A stretch of 45,298 bases of DNA from Nakamurella sp. GTDB taxonomy: Bacteria > Actinomycetota > Actinomycetes > Mycobacteriales > Nakamurellaceae. The notes beneath the pieces were generated by a model. The model had not been told where the DNA came from and did not search any database. It was given only the letters and a program-made list of their open reading frames with translations. The DNA is taken from NCBI GenBank assembly GCA_017848755.1, contig JAFIHI010000115.1:1-45298 (forward strand), in the 5' to 3' direction. The translations under genes and the position numbers were made by a program. Each line of letters begins with the position of its first letter. Positions within the stretch are counted from its first letter, which is position 1. Shown here piece after piece: positions 1 through 8,356 of this stretch.

Positions 1-249
1 GCCGCCGCCGACGGTGAGCGGGATGAAGACGTTCTCCGCGGTGCGCCGGATCATCTCGTAGGCGGTCTGCCGGTTGTCGGAGGTCGCGGTGATGTCCAGG
101 AAGGCGAGCTCGTCAGCGCCCTCGTCGTTGTAGCGGGCGGCGAGTTCCACGGGATCCCCGGCGTCGCGCAGGTCGACGAAGTTCACGCCCTTCACCACCC
201 GCCCCTCGGAGACGTCCAGGCAGGGAATGACGCGAATCGCAACGGGCAT
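1..249 (-). CDS. hisF: Imidazole glycerol phosphate synthase cyclase subunit HisF (partial, N-terminal 83 residues)
   Basis: HisF, with glutaminase HisH, converts PRFAR and ammonia to imidazole glycerol phosphate and AICAR in cytoplasmic histidine synthesis. The visible N-terminus reads [21 protein letters not shown] and carries the catalytic Asp of the CLD motif at residue 11, the N(F/I)[11 protein letters not shown] segment, and the FLDITAT and PLTVGGG strands of the (beta/alpha)8 barrel. The family is about 255 residues, so roughly two thirds lies left of the window. It is the last gene seen of a minus-strand run that includes priA, which acts one step earlier in the pathway. The ATG has no Shine-Dalgarno sequence but a TAACCT box six bases upstream, so it may be translated from a leaderless mRNA. 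Confidence 0.95.
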   Translation of the reverse strand, partial: MPVAIRVIPCLDVSEGRVVKGVNFVDLRDAGDPVELAARYNDEGADELAFLDITATSDNRQTAYEMIRRTAENVFIPLTVGGG

Positions 250-261
250 AGCTCAAGGTTA
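247..261 (-). promoter_or_regulatory. Candidate leaderless promoter of hisF
   Basis: On the minus strand TAACCT (261 to 256) is followed by six bases (TGAGCT) and then the hisF ATG. A TANNNT box at this distance is the geometry known for actinobacterial leaderless transcripts. No convincing -35 element was identified. Inference only; 5' end mapping would decide. Confidence 0.5.
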
Positions 262-295
262 CGGGGCCAGCCTGCTTTCCCACACCGGATCGGAC

Positions 296-475
296 TCAGC
301 GTGGGCGCTTCCAGGCCGGCCACTGCTTGGCCACGTAGACGTTGCTGTCCTTCTCCTTCGGGCAGCGCGTGCACGCGCGGTAGCCCTGTTTCTCCAGCCC
401 GCCTGACTCCGGGTTCGGATCGGGGAAGTCGACATAACGATGCAGGCCCGAGGTGCCCAGCCAGTGGCGTCGCAC
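296..475 (-). CDS. Small conserved-looking CxxC protein (59 residues)
   Basis: This small gene starts with GTG at 475 and has a near-ideal Shine-Dalgarno (AGGAGG, five bases before the start), which is the main reason to call it real. The product is basic, begins MRRHWLGTSGLHRYVDF and carries CTRCPKEKD in its middle, a single CxxC pair that could bind metal or form a disulfide. It has no signal peptide or membrane segment. It sits between ridA (23 bases upstream) and hisF (46 bases downstream) on the same strand, where many actinomycetes carry other small or accessory genes among his genes. I do not recognise a characterised family, and give no function. Confidence 0.72.
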   Translation of the reverse strand: MRRHWLGTSGLHRYVDFPDPNPESGGLEKQGYRACTRCPKEKDSNVYVAKQWPAWKRPR

Positions 476-498
476 AGGTCCCTCCTCTCGCGGGCTCG

Positions 499-909
499 TC
501 AGCCGGCCCAGGCCGTGAGCTCGACCTCGACGAGCAGGGCCAGGTCGATGAGCCCGGCGACGACCACCATGGTGGCCGCGGGGCGGATGGCCCCGAAGAA
601 CTCGCCGTGCACGGCACCGACGGGATCGGCGTGGTGCCGTGAAGTGATGTACATCTTCGTGGCGATCACCGACTCGGCGCCGAGCCCGGCCTGCGCCAGC
701 GCGTCGAGGCCGATGCCGAACGCGATGCGCGCCTGCCCGGCGGGGTTGCCCGGGCACTGGGGCTGGCCGTCGACGGTCGCGGTGCATCCGGCCGTGACGG
801 CGAGCGGCCCCACGCGCCGCGCCCGGCTGTAGCCGTACCGCTCCTCCCAGGGCCCGCCGGAAGAGATCCGCAGGTTCGGCTCCGGGTCCCAGCCCGAGAA
901 CTGCGTCAT
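499..909 (-). CDS. RidA (YjgF/YER057c/UK114) family protein
   Basis: A 136-residue protein of the RidA superfamily, whose archetype deaminates reactive enamine/imine intermediates in the cytoplasm. Family features are the N-terminal SGGPWEERYGYSRARRVG, the GQARIAFGIGLDALAQAG helix and the C-terminal RPAATMVVVAGLIDLALLVEVE strand. The arginine that binds the substrate carboxylate in true RidA (in the PAR(S/T) motif) is replaced by Ala in PAAT, so imine deaminase activity is doubtful and one of the non-Arg Rid subfamilies is more likely. The ATG start is ten bases after the priA stop and has a GGGGAG ribosome site, so it is probably cotranscribed with priA. Confidence 0.85.
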   Translation of the reverse strand: MTQFSGWDPEPNLRISSGGPWEERYGYSRARRVGPLAVTAGCTATVDGQPQCPGNPAGQARIAFGIGLDALAQAGLGAESVIATKMYITSRHHADPVGAVHGEFFGAIRPAATMVVVAGLIDLALLVEVELTAWAG

Positions 910-919
910 GTCCGCTCCC

Positions 920-1642
920 CTATCCGCCGACGGCGGCGAGTGCGTCGGCGAGGGTGAAAGCCCCGGCGTACAAGGCCTTTCCGACGATCGCGCCTTCAAC
1001 GCCGACGCCCGAGAGTCCGGCCAACGCGGCGAGATCCGCCAGCGAAGAGACGCCGCCGGATGCGACCACGGGGGCAGATGTCGCCGCGCAGACCGAGCGC
1101 AGGAGTTCCAGGTTGGGTCCGCGCAACGTGCCGTCCTTGGTGACGTCGGTGACGACGTACCGGGCGCAGCCCTCGCCGTCCAGCCGGGCCAGCACCTCGA
1201 AAAGGTCCCCACCATCCTTCGTCCAGCCGCGCGCGGCGAGCGTGCGGCCGCGCACGTCGAGGCCGACGGCGATGCGATCCCCGTGCCGCGCAATGGCTTT
1301 CGCGCACCACTGCGGATCTTCCAGCGCGGCGGTACCGATGTTGACCCGCGCGCAGCCGGTGGCCAGGGCCGCGTCCAGCGACGCATCGTCCCGGATACCG
1401 CCGGACATCTCGACGTTCACGTCCAGCACGCCGACTACCTCGGCGAGCAGCGCGGCATTGGACCCGCGGCCGAACGCGGCGTCCAGGTCGACCAGGTGGA
1501 TCCAGCGGGCTCCGCCGGCCTGGAAATCCAGCGCGGCCTCCAGCGGGGACCCGTAGCTGGTCTCGGTGCCGGCGCGGCCCTGGACGAGGCGCACCGCCTG
1601 GCCGTCGGCGACGTCGACGGCGGGCAGAAGATCGAAGGTCAC
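920..1642 (-). CDS. priA: Bifunctional phosphoribosyl isomerase PriA (HisA/TrpF)
   Basis: PriA isomerises ProFAR to PRFAR in histidine synthesis and, in actinobacteria without a separate trpF, also PRA to CdRP in tryptophan synthesis. The 240-residue product is a full-length (beta/alpha)8 barrel with catalytic Asp10 (LLPAVDV) and Asp166 ([11 protein letters not shown]), Arg18, the two phosphate sites MSGGIRDD and VASGGVSS, and the ARGWTKDGG loop whose Arg138 and Trp140 match residues used by PriA for its two substrates. The GTG start has no clear ribosome site; a TAATCT box lies eight bases upstream, within a 14-bp tandem duplication. It leads directly into ridA and then towards hisF. Confidence 0.95.
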   Translation of the reverse strand: MTFDLLPAVDVADGQAVRLVQGRAGTETSYGSPLEAALDFQAGGARWIHLVDLDAAFGRGSNAALLAEVVGVLDVNVEMSGGIRDDASLDAALATGCARVNIGTAALEDPQWCAKAIARHGDRIAVGLDVRGRTLAARGWTKDGGDLFEVLARLDGEGCARYVVTDVTKDGTLRGPNLELLRSVCAATSAPVVASGGVSSLADLAALAGLSGVGVEGAIVGKALYAGAFTLADALAAVGG

Positions 1643-1648
1643 AAGCAG

Positions 1649-1676
1649 TGAGATTACTGGGCTGAGATTACTGGGC
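1649..1676 (-). repeat. Perfect 14-bp tandem duplication upstream of priA
   Basis: TGAGATTACTGGGC occurs twice without a gap (1649-1662 and 1663-1676 on plus). On the minus strand each copy contains TAATCT, a TANNNT -10-like box, so the duplication doubles the presumed priA promoter element. Seen directly; the promoter role is inferred. Confidence 0.85.
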
Positions 1677-1717
1677 CGCCGCGACTACCGGGCGGCTACT
1701 CGATGCGTACCGAGCGG

Positions 1718-3004
1718 CTACCGATCCCGCTCCACGGGTGCGGCGGTGTGATCGGAGGGCGTGCGGTCACGAACGTTGTCATACTCGCCGAGCCGTCCGC
1801 CGGAACGGCGCCGCGTCGCTCGGGTTTGATGAGCGGTGCCGGGCAGCTTCAGGAAGGCCGCGACGGTCAGCGCGAGAACGGGTAGCGCGATGAGCACGGT
1901 GAGGGTGAGCCGCAGACTGGTCGCGTCGGCGAGCAGCCCCAGCAGCGGGTTCGCGAGGCCCCCGATGGAGACGGCGAGGCCGACCGTGACGCCGCTGGCC
2001 GTGCCGATACGGTTGGGCAGGTAGTCCTGGCCGAGCAGCACGAACACCGAGAACGGCAGGTAACACGCTATTCCCGCCACCGCGACGAGCAGGAACGCCA
2101 GCGGAAGCGAGCCGACCAGCACGACGCCCGCCAGCGCCGGGATGGCGAGCACGAAGCCGACGCGGATGGAGATCAGCGGGTTGAAGCGGTCGCCGAGCCA
2201 GCCGCCCAGCAGGGTGCCGACCGCGCCGGTCACCAGGAACACGGTGAGCGCCACGCCGCCGGCCGCTTGGGAGGTGTGCAGGTGGTCGATGAAGTACAGC
2301 GCGATGAACGAGGTGAATCCGAAGAACAGGATGGACCGGATGACGACGATGCCGGTGAGCGTGAGGAAGGACCGCCAGTCGTCCGCGCCGGTGGGCAGCT
2401 GTGGTGCGCCGCGGGTACCGACCGGCCGGTCGAGCGTGGGGCCGAGGTAGCGGGCCAGGATGAGGGCCATCACGACGGCCGGCACGACGAGCAGCGCCGT
2501 GCCGCGCAGACCGAGCCAGAGCAGTACCGGGGTGGCGATCAGCGAGCCGAGCGCGTAGCCGGTGTTGCCGCCGAGGGCGAAGATCGACATTCCGGTGTTG
2601 CTGCGGCCGGCCGCCTGCCGGGCCGCGCGCGCCGCCTCGGGGTGGAACGCGGCGATGCCGAGGCCGGACAGTGCGACCACGATCCAGGTGAGTGGATAGG
2701 TCGGCATCCAGCCGGCGAGCACGACACCGACCGCGGCGAGCGACATGCCGCCGCCGATCATCCACCGGCGGGAATGCTTGTCGGCCCATACCCCGAAGAC
2801 CGGCTGCGCCACCGAGGAGAGCACCGTGGCGGCGAGCGTGATGCCGGAGATCGCGGCGTAGCTGTAGTGGCGTTCGGCGACCAGGAACGGCAGCAGGGCG
2901 GGCACGATGCCCTGGTAGATGTCGTCCGCGACGTGCGCGGCCGACACGAGGGCGACGCCGCGCTTGTTGACGGATCGCGGTGCGCTGCGGCCTCGGCTCG
3001 TCAC
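1718..3004 (-). CDS. MFS exporter, fosmidomycin-resistance (Fsr) type
   Basis: A 428-residue major facilitator superfamily protein with about twelve hydrophobic segments. Segment 1 (SAAHVADDIYQGIVPALLPFL), the loop FGVWADKHSRRW, AFHPEAARAA in helix 4/5, and GQDYLPNRIGTASGVTVGLA near the C-terminal half match the Fsr subfamily of drug/proton antiporters. The likely role is efflux of a small toxic compound; the substrate cannot be read from sequence. The GTG start overlaps the stop of the methyltransferase gene by four bases (GTGA), so the two are translationally coupled. The last 45 or so residues are charged and poorly conserved. Confidence 0.88.
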   Translation of the reverse strand: MTSRGRSAPRSVNKRGVALVSAAHVADDIYQGIVPALLPFLVAERHYSYAAISGITLAATVLSSVAQPVFGVWADKHSRRWMIGGGMSLAAVGVVLAGWMPTYPLTWIVVALSGLGIAAFHPEAARAARQAAGRSNTGMSIFALGGNTGYALGSLIATPVLLWLGLRGTALLVVPAVVMALILARYLGPTLDRPVGTRGAPQLPTGADDWRSFLTLTGIVVIRSILFFGFTSFIALYFIDHLHTSQAAGGVALTVFLVTGAVGTLLGGWLGDRFNPLISIRVGFVLAIPALAGVVLVGSLPLAFLLVAVAGIACYLPFSVFVLLGQDYLPNRIGTASGVTVGLAVSIGGLANPLLGLLADATSLRLTLTVLIALPVLALTVAAFLKLPGTAHQTRATRRRSGGRLGEYDNVRDRTPSDHTAAPVERDR

Positions 3005-4269
3005 CCGTCCACGCTAGGCGCCGGGTGCGCGGGCGGTGCGGCCGGTGTGACCGGGATCCCCGGTACGACCCGGCACCAGAACGCCTGCGGGTGGCGGCCG
3101 ATGCGCGCGATGATCAGCGTCCGGTCGATGCGGCGATCACCCTGGGGCTTGATGCGCTTGCGTAGATCGTCCGGCACGATCGGTGTGCCGCGCTGCTTGA
3201 TCTCCAGCGTGCCGATGGCGTCGCGCCGCGCCCACTGCCGCACGGTGCGTTCGGAATACGGTGCGGCGTCAAGGATCTCGAACGAACGTATCCCGGGTGG
3301 TGGCACATCGCCGGTGAGGTAGGCGAGGTGCGGATCGAGCAGGGTGAGCCCGTGCCGCGCGGCATACTGGCGGATAAGATGCGCCCGGACGACGGCCGGG
3401 TCGGGATCCACCAGGTAGCGGGCGGCGGGGGTGACGGCGTCCTCGGCCGGGTCCGTGTCGGTCAACTCCTCGTGGATGACGTCGCCGCTGAGGACGGTGG
3501 CGCGGCGGCCGGCGGTCGCGTATTCGGGCGGCCATGCCACGGCCTCGCGCACCGTTCCGCGCCAAGACACCATCTCGATCTCCCCCGGTCGTGCGAGCGT
3601 CTGATAATCGATGCCCGGCGGCAGCCGGAGCACGGGCAGGTGCGCCGGATCGGCGGCGTCGAGGTCGGCGACCGACGGGATGGTGTCGGCCGAGGTGATG
3701 CGGCGCCCGGTGGCGTCGCGGCGGGCCGGGTCGGCATAGCGCAGCAGCCCGCGGGTGGTGGCGGTGCGGGCGTCGGCGCGAAGGAGCCGGCGGGGTAGGC
3801 CGGCCGGGCCGACAGTGGCCAGGTTGTGCGCGGCCATGGCGAGGCGGACCGGGTCGAGATCCGAGCCGACCGCGAGCAGGCCCACGCCGGCGAGGGCGGC
3901 GAGGTCGACGCCGATGGAGCAGGTGACGTCGTGCACCCCATCGTGGTTCCCGGCCGAGAGGTGCGCGTGGATGCGCCGGGCGCGGTGCGCGGCGACGGGC
4001 GGCGGGGGCGCCTGCTGCAGCGCCTCGTCGGTGAAAAGCCATGCGGTCCAGTCGATGTCGCTCCCGCTCCAGCGCTCGGTCGCCCGCCTGCGCAGCAGGA
4101 CGGTTTCGACGACCGCCGCGGCATGACCGCCGGCCGCGGAGCGGACGGCGACGAGATCCGCGATTCCGGTCGCACCGGTGAGCGGCAGCCCGCTCGCGGC
4201 CTTCAGTGCGTCGACGCCGGCGCCGCTCGTGAGGAACCGGGTATCGGCGATCGAGAAGGTGTACGGCAT
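3001..4269 (-). CDS. Class I SAM-dependent methyltransferase with THUMP-like C-terminal domain
   Basis: A 422-residue cytoplasmic protein of the kind found in many actinomycetes: an N-terminal helical part (FSIADTRFLTSGAGVDAL), a Rossmann methyltransferase core with the SAM loop CSIGVDLAALAGVG and the acidic end of strand 2 GSDLDPVRLAMA, and a C-terminal THUMP-like region ending in an Arg-rich APYSERTVRQWARRD segment. A nucleic acid substrate is inferred from the THUMP-like domain, not shown. ATG 4269 is chosen because it gives the usual N-terminus; no strong ribosome site is visible, and a CGTCATACTCG motif copy lies nine bases upstream. The gene lies 106 bases after echA and overlaps the MFS gene. 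Confidence 0.8.
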   Translation of the reverse strand: MPYTFSIADTRFLTSGAGVDALKAASGLPLTGATGIADLVAVRSAAGGHAAAVVETVLLRRRATERWSGSDIDWTAWLFTDEALQQAPPPPVAAHRARRIHAHLSAGNHDGVHDVTCSIGVDLAALAGVGLLAVGSDLDPVRLAMAAHNLATVGPAGLPRRLLRADARTATTRGLLRYADPARRDATGRRITSADTIPSVADLDAADPAHLPVLRLPPGIDYQTLARPGEIEMVSWRGTVREAVAWPPEYATAGRRATVLSGDVIHEELTDTDPAEDAVTPAARYLVDPDPAVVRAHLIRQYAARHGLTLLDPHLAYLTGDVPPPGIRSFEILDAAPYSERTVRQWARRDAIGTLEIKQRGTPIVPDDLRKRIKPQGDRRIDRTLIIARIGRHPQAFWCRVVPGIPVTPAAPPAHPAPSVDG

Positions 4270-4375
4270 CAGAACATCGTCATACTCGAAGGCGGCGACG
4301 ACATGGAAGGTGACGGCGGCGCGGACGGTGACGGCGGCGGGAGTCGGGCGGGCACGGCGGCACCGCGATGGTCCC

Positions 4376-5158
4376 TCACCTGCCGGAGAACGTCGCCTTG
4401 CCGGGGCCATCCGCGAGGAAGCTGGCCATGCCGTGCTTCTGGTCCTCGCTGGCGAAAAGCGCCGCAAATCCAGCGGATTCGATGCGCAGCCCCGTCGCGA
4501 GGTCGACCTCCATACCGTCGTCGATGCAGCGCTTGGCGGTGGCGAGCGCAACGGTCGCGCCGTGTGCCAGCCGGTCGGCGAACGCCATGGCGCCGGCCAG
4601 CGCGTCGGCGGCGGGCACAGCCTCCTCGGCAAGTCCGATGTCGACGGCTCGCCCACCGCGGATCGGCGCGCCGGTGAAGATCATCCGCTTCGCCACCGCC
4701 GTACCGACCAGCCGCGGCAGCCGCTGCGTGCCTCCGCCGCCCGGGATCACGCCCAGGGTGATCTCCGGGAACCCGAGCAGGGCATCCTCGGCGACGATCC
4801 GGAAGTCTGTGGTGAGCGCCAGCTCGAACCCGCCGCCCAACGCGTATCCGGTGATCGCGGCAACCGTGGGGACGCGGAGGTGTGCCAGCGCGTCCAGCGC
4901 CCTGGTGAAGCTCTTGCTGAACACCGCGATCGCGGCCGGACCGAGATCGGCCATTTCCTTGATGTCCGCGCCGCCGGCGAATGCCTTGGGGCCGCCGTGT
5001 AAGACCACGGCCCGCACCTGTCGGTCGGCGTCGATCTCGTGCGCGGCCGCCTCGAGTTGGCGGTGCATCGTCGAATTGATGGCGTTGACCGGCGGGCGGT
5101 CCAGCCTGATGATGCCGACGGCACCCTCGCGCTCGACGTGCACCAGCGTGTCCGTCAT
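4376..5158 (-). CDS. Enoyl-CoA hydratase/isomerase (crotonase family)
   Basis: A 260-residue single-domain crotonase, expected to hydrate trans-2-enoyl-CoA in beta-oxidation. The oxyanion-hole loop AFAGGADIKEM is at residues 59-69 and the two catalytic glutamates are present: Glu112 (GGGFELAL) and Glu132 (GFPEITLGVIPGGGGTQ). The glycine-rich GVIPGGGGTQRLPRLVG turn and the C-terminal FASEDQKHGMASFL segment also fit authentic hydratases rather than hydrolases. The ATG has a GGGGGAGG ribosome site. It is the first gene of the minus-strand run towards hisF. Chain-length preference cannot be told. Confidence 0.92.
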   Translation of the reverse strand: MTDTLVHVEREGAVGIIRLDRPPVNAINSTMHRQLEAAAHEIDADRQVRAVVLHGGPKAFAGGADIKEMADLGPAAIAVFSKSFTRALDALAHLRVPTVAAITGYALGGGFELALTTDFRIVAEDALLGFPEITLGVIPGGGGTQRLPRLVGTAVAKRMIFTGAPIRGGRAVDIGLAEEAVPAADALAGAMAFADRLAHGATVALATAKRCIDDGMEVDLATGLRIESAGFAALFASEDQKHGMASFLADGPGKATFSGR

Positions 5159-5240
5159 GTCCGCCTCCCCCGTTGTCCGTGCCCCTACGGGAACCCGCCC
5201 GCCGGAGCGTTCTGCCCCGTCCGCGCGGCCGCCACCGCGG

Positions 5241-6068
5241 CTACCCGGCGTACGCGAAAAACCGCCCGCGCCGGGACTGCAGATGCAAGGGCATATCGAA
5301 TGTCGCCGACAGTGCCTCTTCGGTCAAGGTGTCCTCGATGGGGCCGGTGGCTACCGCGCGCCCGGAGCGTAACAGGAGCACGTGGCTGAAACCCCGCGGG
5401 ATCTCCTCGACGTGATGGGTGACCAGGACAGTGGCCGGCGCATAAGGGTCCGCGGCGAGCACCGTCAGCCGGTTCAGCAGATCCTCCCGGCCGGCGAGGT
5501 CCAGACCCGCGGCCGGTTCGTCGAGCAGCAGCATCTCCGGATCCGTCATCAGGGCGCGCGCGGCCAGCACCCGCTTGCGCTCGCCCGAGGAGAGCACGCC
5601 GAACTGCCGGTCGGCGAGCGCCGCGACGCCCATCGCCTCCATGAGTTCGGTGGCCCGCGCGAAATCCATCTCCTCGTAGCGTTCACGCCAACGGCCGAGC
5701 ACCCCGTAGCCTGCGGACACCACCACGTCTCGCACGGTTTCCAGGGGCGGAACCCGACCGGCCAGCGCCGCCGTGGACAGGCCTATCCGCGGGCGTAAAT
5801 CCGCGACATTCACCGCCCCGAGCCGCTCGCCGAGGATGTGTACCCGGCCGGCGGTCGGGTGCATCTGCGCGGCAGCGATCGCGATCAACGTCGACTTCCC
5901 GGCACCGTTCGGGCCAAGGATCACCCACCGTTCGTCCGCCCGCACCTCCATGGACACGGCGTCCAGCAGGATGGCCGAACCCCGGCGCACCGTCACCTCC
6001 CACAGGTGAAGGACGGCGTCCGGCGCGGGCACAATCGCGGGCAGAATGGGCATGCTCACGCGCCTCAT
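5241..6068 (-). CDS. Stand-alone ABC transporter ATP-binding protein
   Basis: A 275-residue ATPase with Walker A GPNGAGKST (52-60), signature LSSGERKR (159-166), Walker B MLLLDEP (179-185) and H-loop His218 (VLVTHH). The THHVEEIPRGFSHVLLLRSGRA segment resembles ModF-like and iron-related single ATPases. No permease or binding protein is adjacent, so the transport partner is unknown, and a non-transport role is possible. The start may be ATG 6068 or ATG 6053 (MPILPA), the latter with a GAGG nine bases upstream. Only 27 bases separate the 6068 start from the divergent glgX ATG. Confidence 0.87.
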   Translation of the reverse strand: MRRVSMPILPAIVPAPDAVLHLWEVTVRRGSAILLDAVSMEVRADERWVILGPNGAGKSTLIAIAAAQMHPTAGRVHILGERLGAVNVADLRPRIGLSTAALAGRVPPLETVRDVVVSAGYGVLGRWRERYEEMDFARATELMEAMGVAALADRQFGVLSSGERKRVLAARALMTDPEMLLLDEPAAGLDLAGREDLLNRLTVLAADPYAPATVLVTHHVEEIPRGFSHVLLLRSGRAVATGPIEDTLTEEALSATFDMPLHLQSRRGRFFAYAG

Positions 6069-6095
6069 TGTGTCCCATGATCACGGGAGGCGCGC

Positions 6096-8282
6096 ATGTC
6101 ACGGGGGTACACGCGAACGCGCGCGCCGTCATTCGACACAATCGGACGGGTGACGGCTGACTTCACCCCCGCACCCGGGCTCCCGTATCCGCTCGGAGCG
6201 ACCGTCACCGAACACGGGGTGAACTTCGCCGTCGTCGCGGGCGGGGCCCCCAGCGGTAGCGACGACGAGGCACCGGCGGTGGAGCTTTGCCTGATCGACG
6301 AGGCCGGCGCCGAGCTCCGGGTGCCGATGACCGACCGCACCAGCGGGGTGTGGCACGTGTTCGTGGCCGGCGTCGGCGCCGGCCAGCGGTACGGCTACCG
6401 GGTCGCCGCGACCGACGCCGGCAAGCTGCTCCTCGATCCGTATGCACGCCAGGTCGACGACACCCGCTATGACCTGGCGGCGGCGTCGACCCGGGGCGCG
6501 GAAACCGGTGCGGGAACGATCGGACGGGTACCGGTCGGTGTGGTCACGGCGCCGCTGCCGCCGATGTCCACGCGACCGGCGCTGCCGAGCGTGCCGTGGG
6601 AACACACGATCATCTACGAGGCGCACGTCAAGGGGCTCACGCAGCAGCACCCGGCCGTGCCTGCCGCCCTGCGCGGCAGCTACGCAGGCATCGCCCATCC
6701 GGCGGTCATCGACCATCTGACCTCACTCGGCGTCACCGCACTGGAACTGCTACCGGTACACGCCCACGCGGACGAGCCCCTGTTGGCGGCGGCGGGCCGC
6801 CCGAATTACTGGGGCTATTCGACACTGAGCTATTTCGCCGTCCATCCCGGGTACGCGTCACGCCCGGGTGCGGAGATGACGGAGTTCGTGGCCATGGTCG
6901 ATGCGCTCCACGATGCCGGCATCGAGGTGCTTCTCGACGTCGTTTTCAACCACACCTGCGAGGGCGGGCCCGGCACAGCCGTGACGCTGTCGTGGCGCGG
7001 GCTAGATCCTGAGACCTATTATTTGCCAACGAATACCGATCTGACCGGTACTGGCAACACGCTGGACAGTGGGCCGCTGCCGGTGGTACGCATGGTCACC
7101 GATTCGCTGCGGTACTTCGCCACCGATCTCGGCGTGGACGGGTTCCGGTTCGACCTGGCGCCGGTTCTGGGCCGGCCGGGCGGCGGGGCCTTCGACCCGG
7201 CGTCGCCGCTGCTCATCGCGATCGCCGCCGATCCGGTGTTGCGGACCCGCAAACTGATCGCCGAACCGTGGGATGCGACCGGTGAGGGATACGCGCTCGG
7301 CCGGTTCGGACCGGACTGGGCCGAGTGGAACGACCGCTTCCGGAACACGGTGCGGGACTTCTGGCGGGGTCGGCCGGGCGTGCGGGATCTCGCCTACCGG
7401 CTGCCCGGTTCCGAGGATGTGTTCGGCGGCCGGCAGCCGTGGGCGTCGGTGAACTTCGTGACCGCCCATGACGGCTTCACGCTGCGCGATCTGGTGTCCT
7501 ACGAGAACAAGCACAACCTGGCGAACGGCCAGGACGGCCGGGACGGAACCGACGACAACCGCAGCGCCAACTACGGTCTCGAAGGCGACGGAACGGCCGC
7601 GGAGCCGGTCTCGCCGGAGATCGTCGCGGTGCGCGCCCGCCAAGCCCGCAACATGGTCGCCACCATGCTGCTGTCGACCGGCACCCCGATGCTGTGCGCG
7701 GGCGACGAGATGTGGCGCACCCAGGCCGGCAACAACAATCCGTACTGCATCGATTCCCCGCAGGTCTGGCTCGACTGGGCGGCGCTCGACGACCGGGCCG
7801 GCATCGCGGCGGGAATGCTCCAGTTCGTCCGAACGGTGACCCGGATCCGTGCGACATCCCCGGCGCTGCACCAGGGGCGCTTCTTCTCCGGCCGATCGCC
7901 GCAGGACGGTGACGGGATCGCCGACCTCAAGTGGTTCACGCCCGCCGGCGTCGCCATGACGAACGCCGACTGGTTCGACGCGTCGAGACAGACTCTCGCG
8001 GTCTGGTTCGACGGGAACGACGTGCGGGGCCACGGCCCGCGAGGCGAAAAGCTCACCGACGACTCCTGGCTGATCGTGCTGCATGCCGGCGCGGATGACA
8101 CCGCGATCACGCTGCCGGGGCTTCCCTACGGCGACGAGTACACCCCGGTGCTGGACACCGCGACCGCGACCGGCGAACCAGCCGACCCGACGCCGATCCC
8201 GTGTGGCCATCCGGTCACGTTGCCCGCCCGCACCCTGTGGCTGCTGCGGGCACGCCGACCCGGCAGCGTGCTGCCCGGCTGA
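6096..8282 (+). CDS. glgX: Glycogen debranching enzyme GlgX (GH13_11)
   Basis: GlgX hydrolyses alpha-1,6 branches of phosphorylase-trimmed glucan. The 728-residue protein has an N-terminal CBM48-like domain, then a GH13 barrel with DVVFNHTCEGG, nucleophile Asp353 in GVDGFRFDLA, acid Glu390 in LIAEPWDA and Asp459 in VNFVTAHDGF, followed by YENKHNLANGQDGRDGTDDN, which is diagnostic for GlgX/TreX. ATG 6096 is taken because GGGAGG lies five bases upstream; GTG 6150 (VTADFTP) is a reasonable alternative, since the first 18 residues are not part of the domain and a CACAAT box lies seven bases before it. It opens the glucan locus and converges with glgP. Confidence 0.93.
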   Translation: MSRGYTRTRAPSFDTIGRVTADFTPAPGLPYPLGATVTEHGVNFAVVAGGAPSGSDDEAPAVELCLIDEAGAELRVPMTDRTSGVWHVFVAGVGAGQRYGYRVAATDAGKLLLDPYARQVDDTRYDLAAASTRGAETGAGTIGRVPVGVVTAPLPPMSTRPALPSVPWEHTIIYEAHVKGLTQQHPAVPAALRGSYAGIAHPAVIDHLTSLGVTALELLPVHAHADEPLLAAAGRPNYWGYSTLSYFAVHPGYASRPGAEMTEFVAMVDALHDAGIEVLLDVVFNHTCEGGPGTAVTLSWRGLDPETYYLPTNTDLTGTGNTLDSGPLPVVRMVTDSLRYFATDLGVDGFRFDLAPVLGRPGGGAFDPASPLLIAIAADPVLRTRKLIAEPWDATGEGYALGRFGPDWAEWNDRFRNTVRDFWRGRPGVRDLAYRLPGSEDVFGGRQPWASVNFVTAHDGFTLRDLVSYENKHNLANGQDGRDGTDDNRSANYGLEGDGTAAEPVSPEIVAVRARQARNMVATMLLSTGTPMLCAGDEMWRTQAGNNNPYCIDSPQVWLDWAALDDRAGIAAGMLQFVRTVTRIRATSPALHQGRFFSGRSPQDGDGIADLKWFTPAGVAMTNADWFDASRQTLAVWFDGNDVRGHGPRGEKLTDDSWLIVLHAGADDTAITLPGLPYGDEYTPVLDTATATGEPADPTPIPCGHPVTLPARTLWLLRARRPGSVLPG

Positions 8283-8308
8283 TCCGGCGGAGCGCCGACC
8301 GGAATCGG

Positions 8309-8322
8309 CCGGTGTGCACCGG
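8309..8322. terminator. Possible weak hairpin between convergent glgX and glgP
   Basis: CCGGTG and CACCGG form a six-base stem with a two-base gap in the 74-base spacer between two converging genes. There is no T tract on either side, so factor-independent termination is uncertain. Confidence 0.3.
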
Positions 8323-8356
8323 TTCTGCCGTTCGTCCGGGGGGTGTCAGGGCTGCG

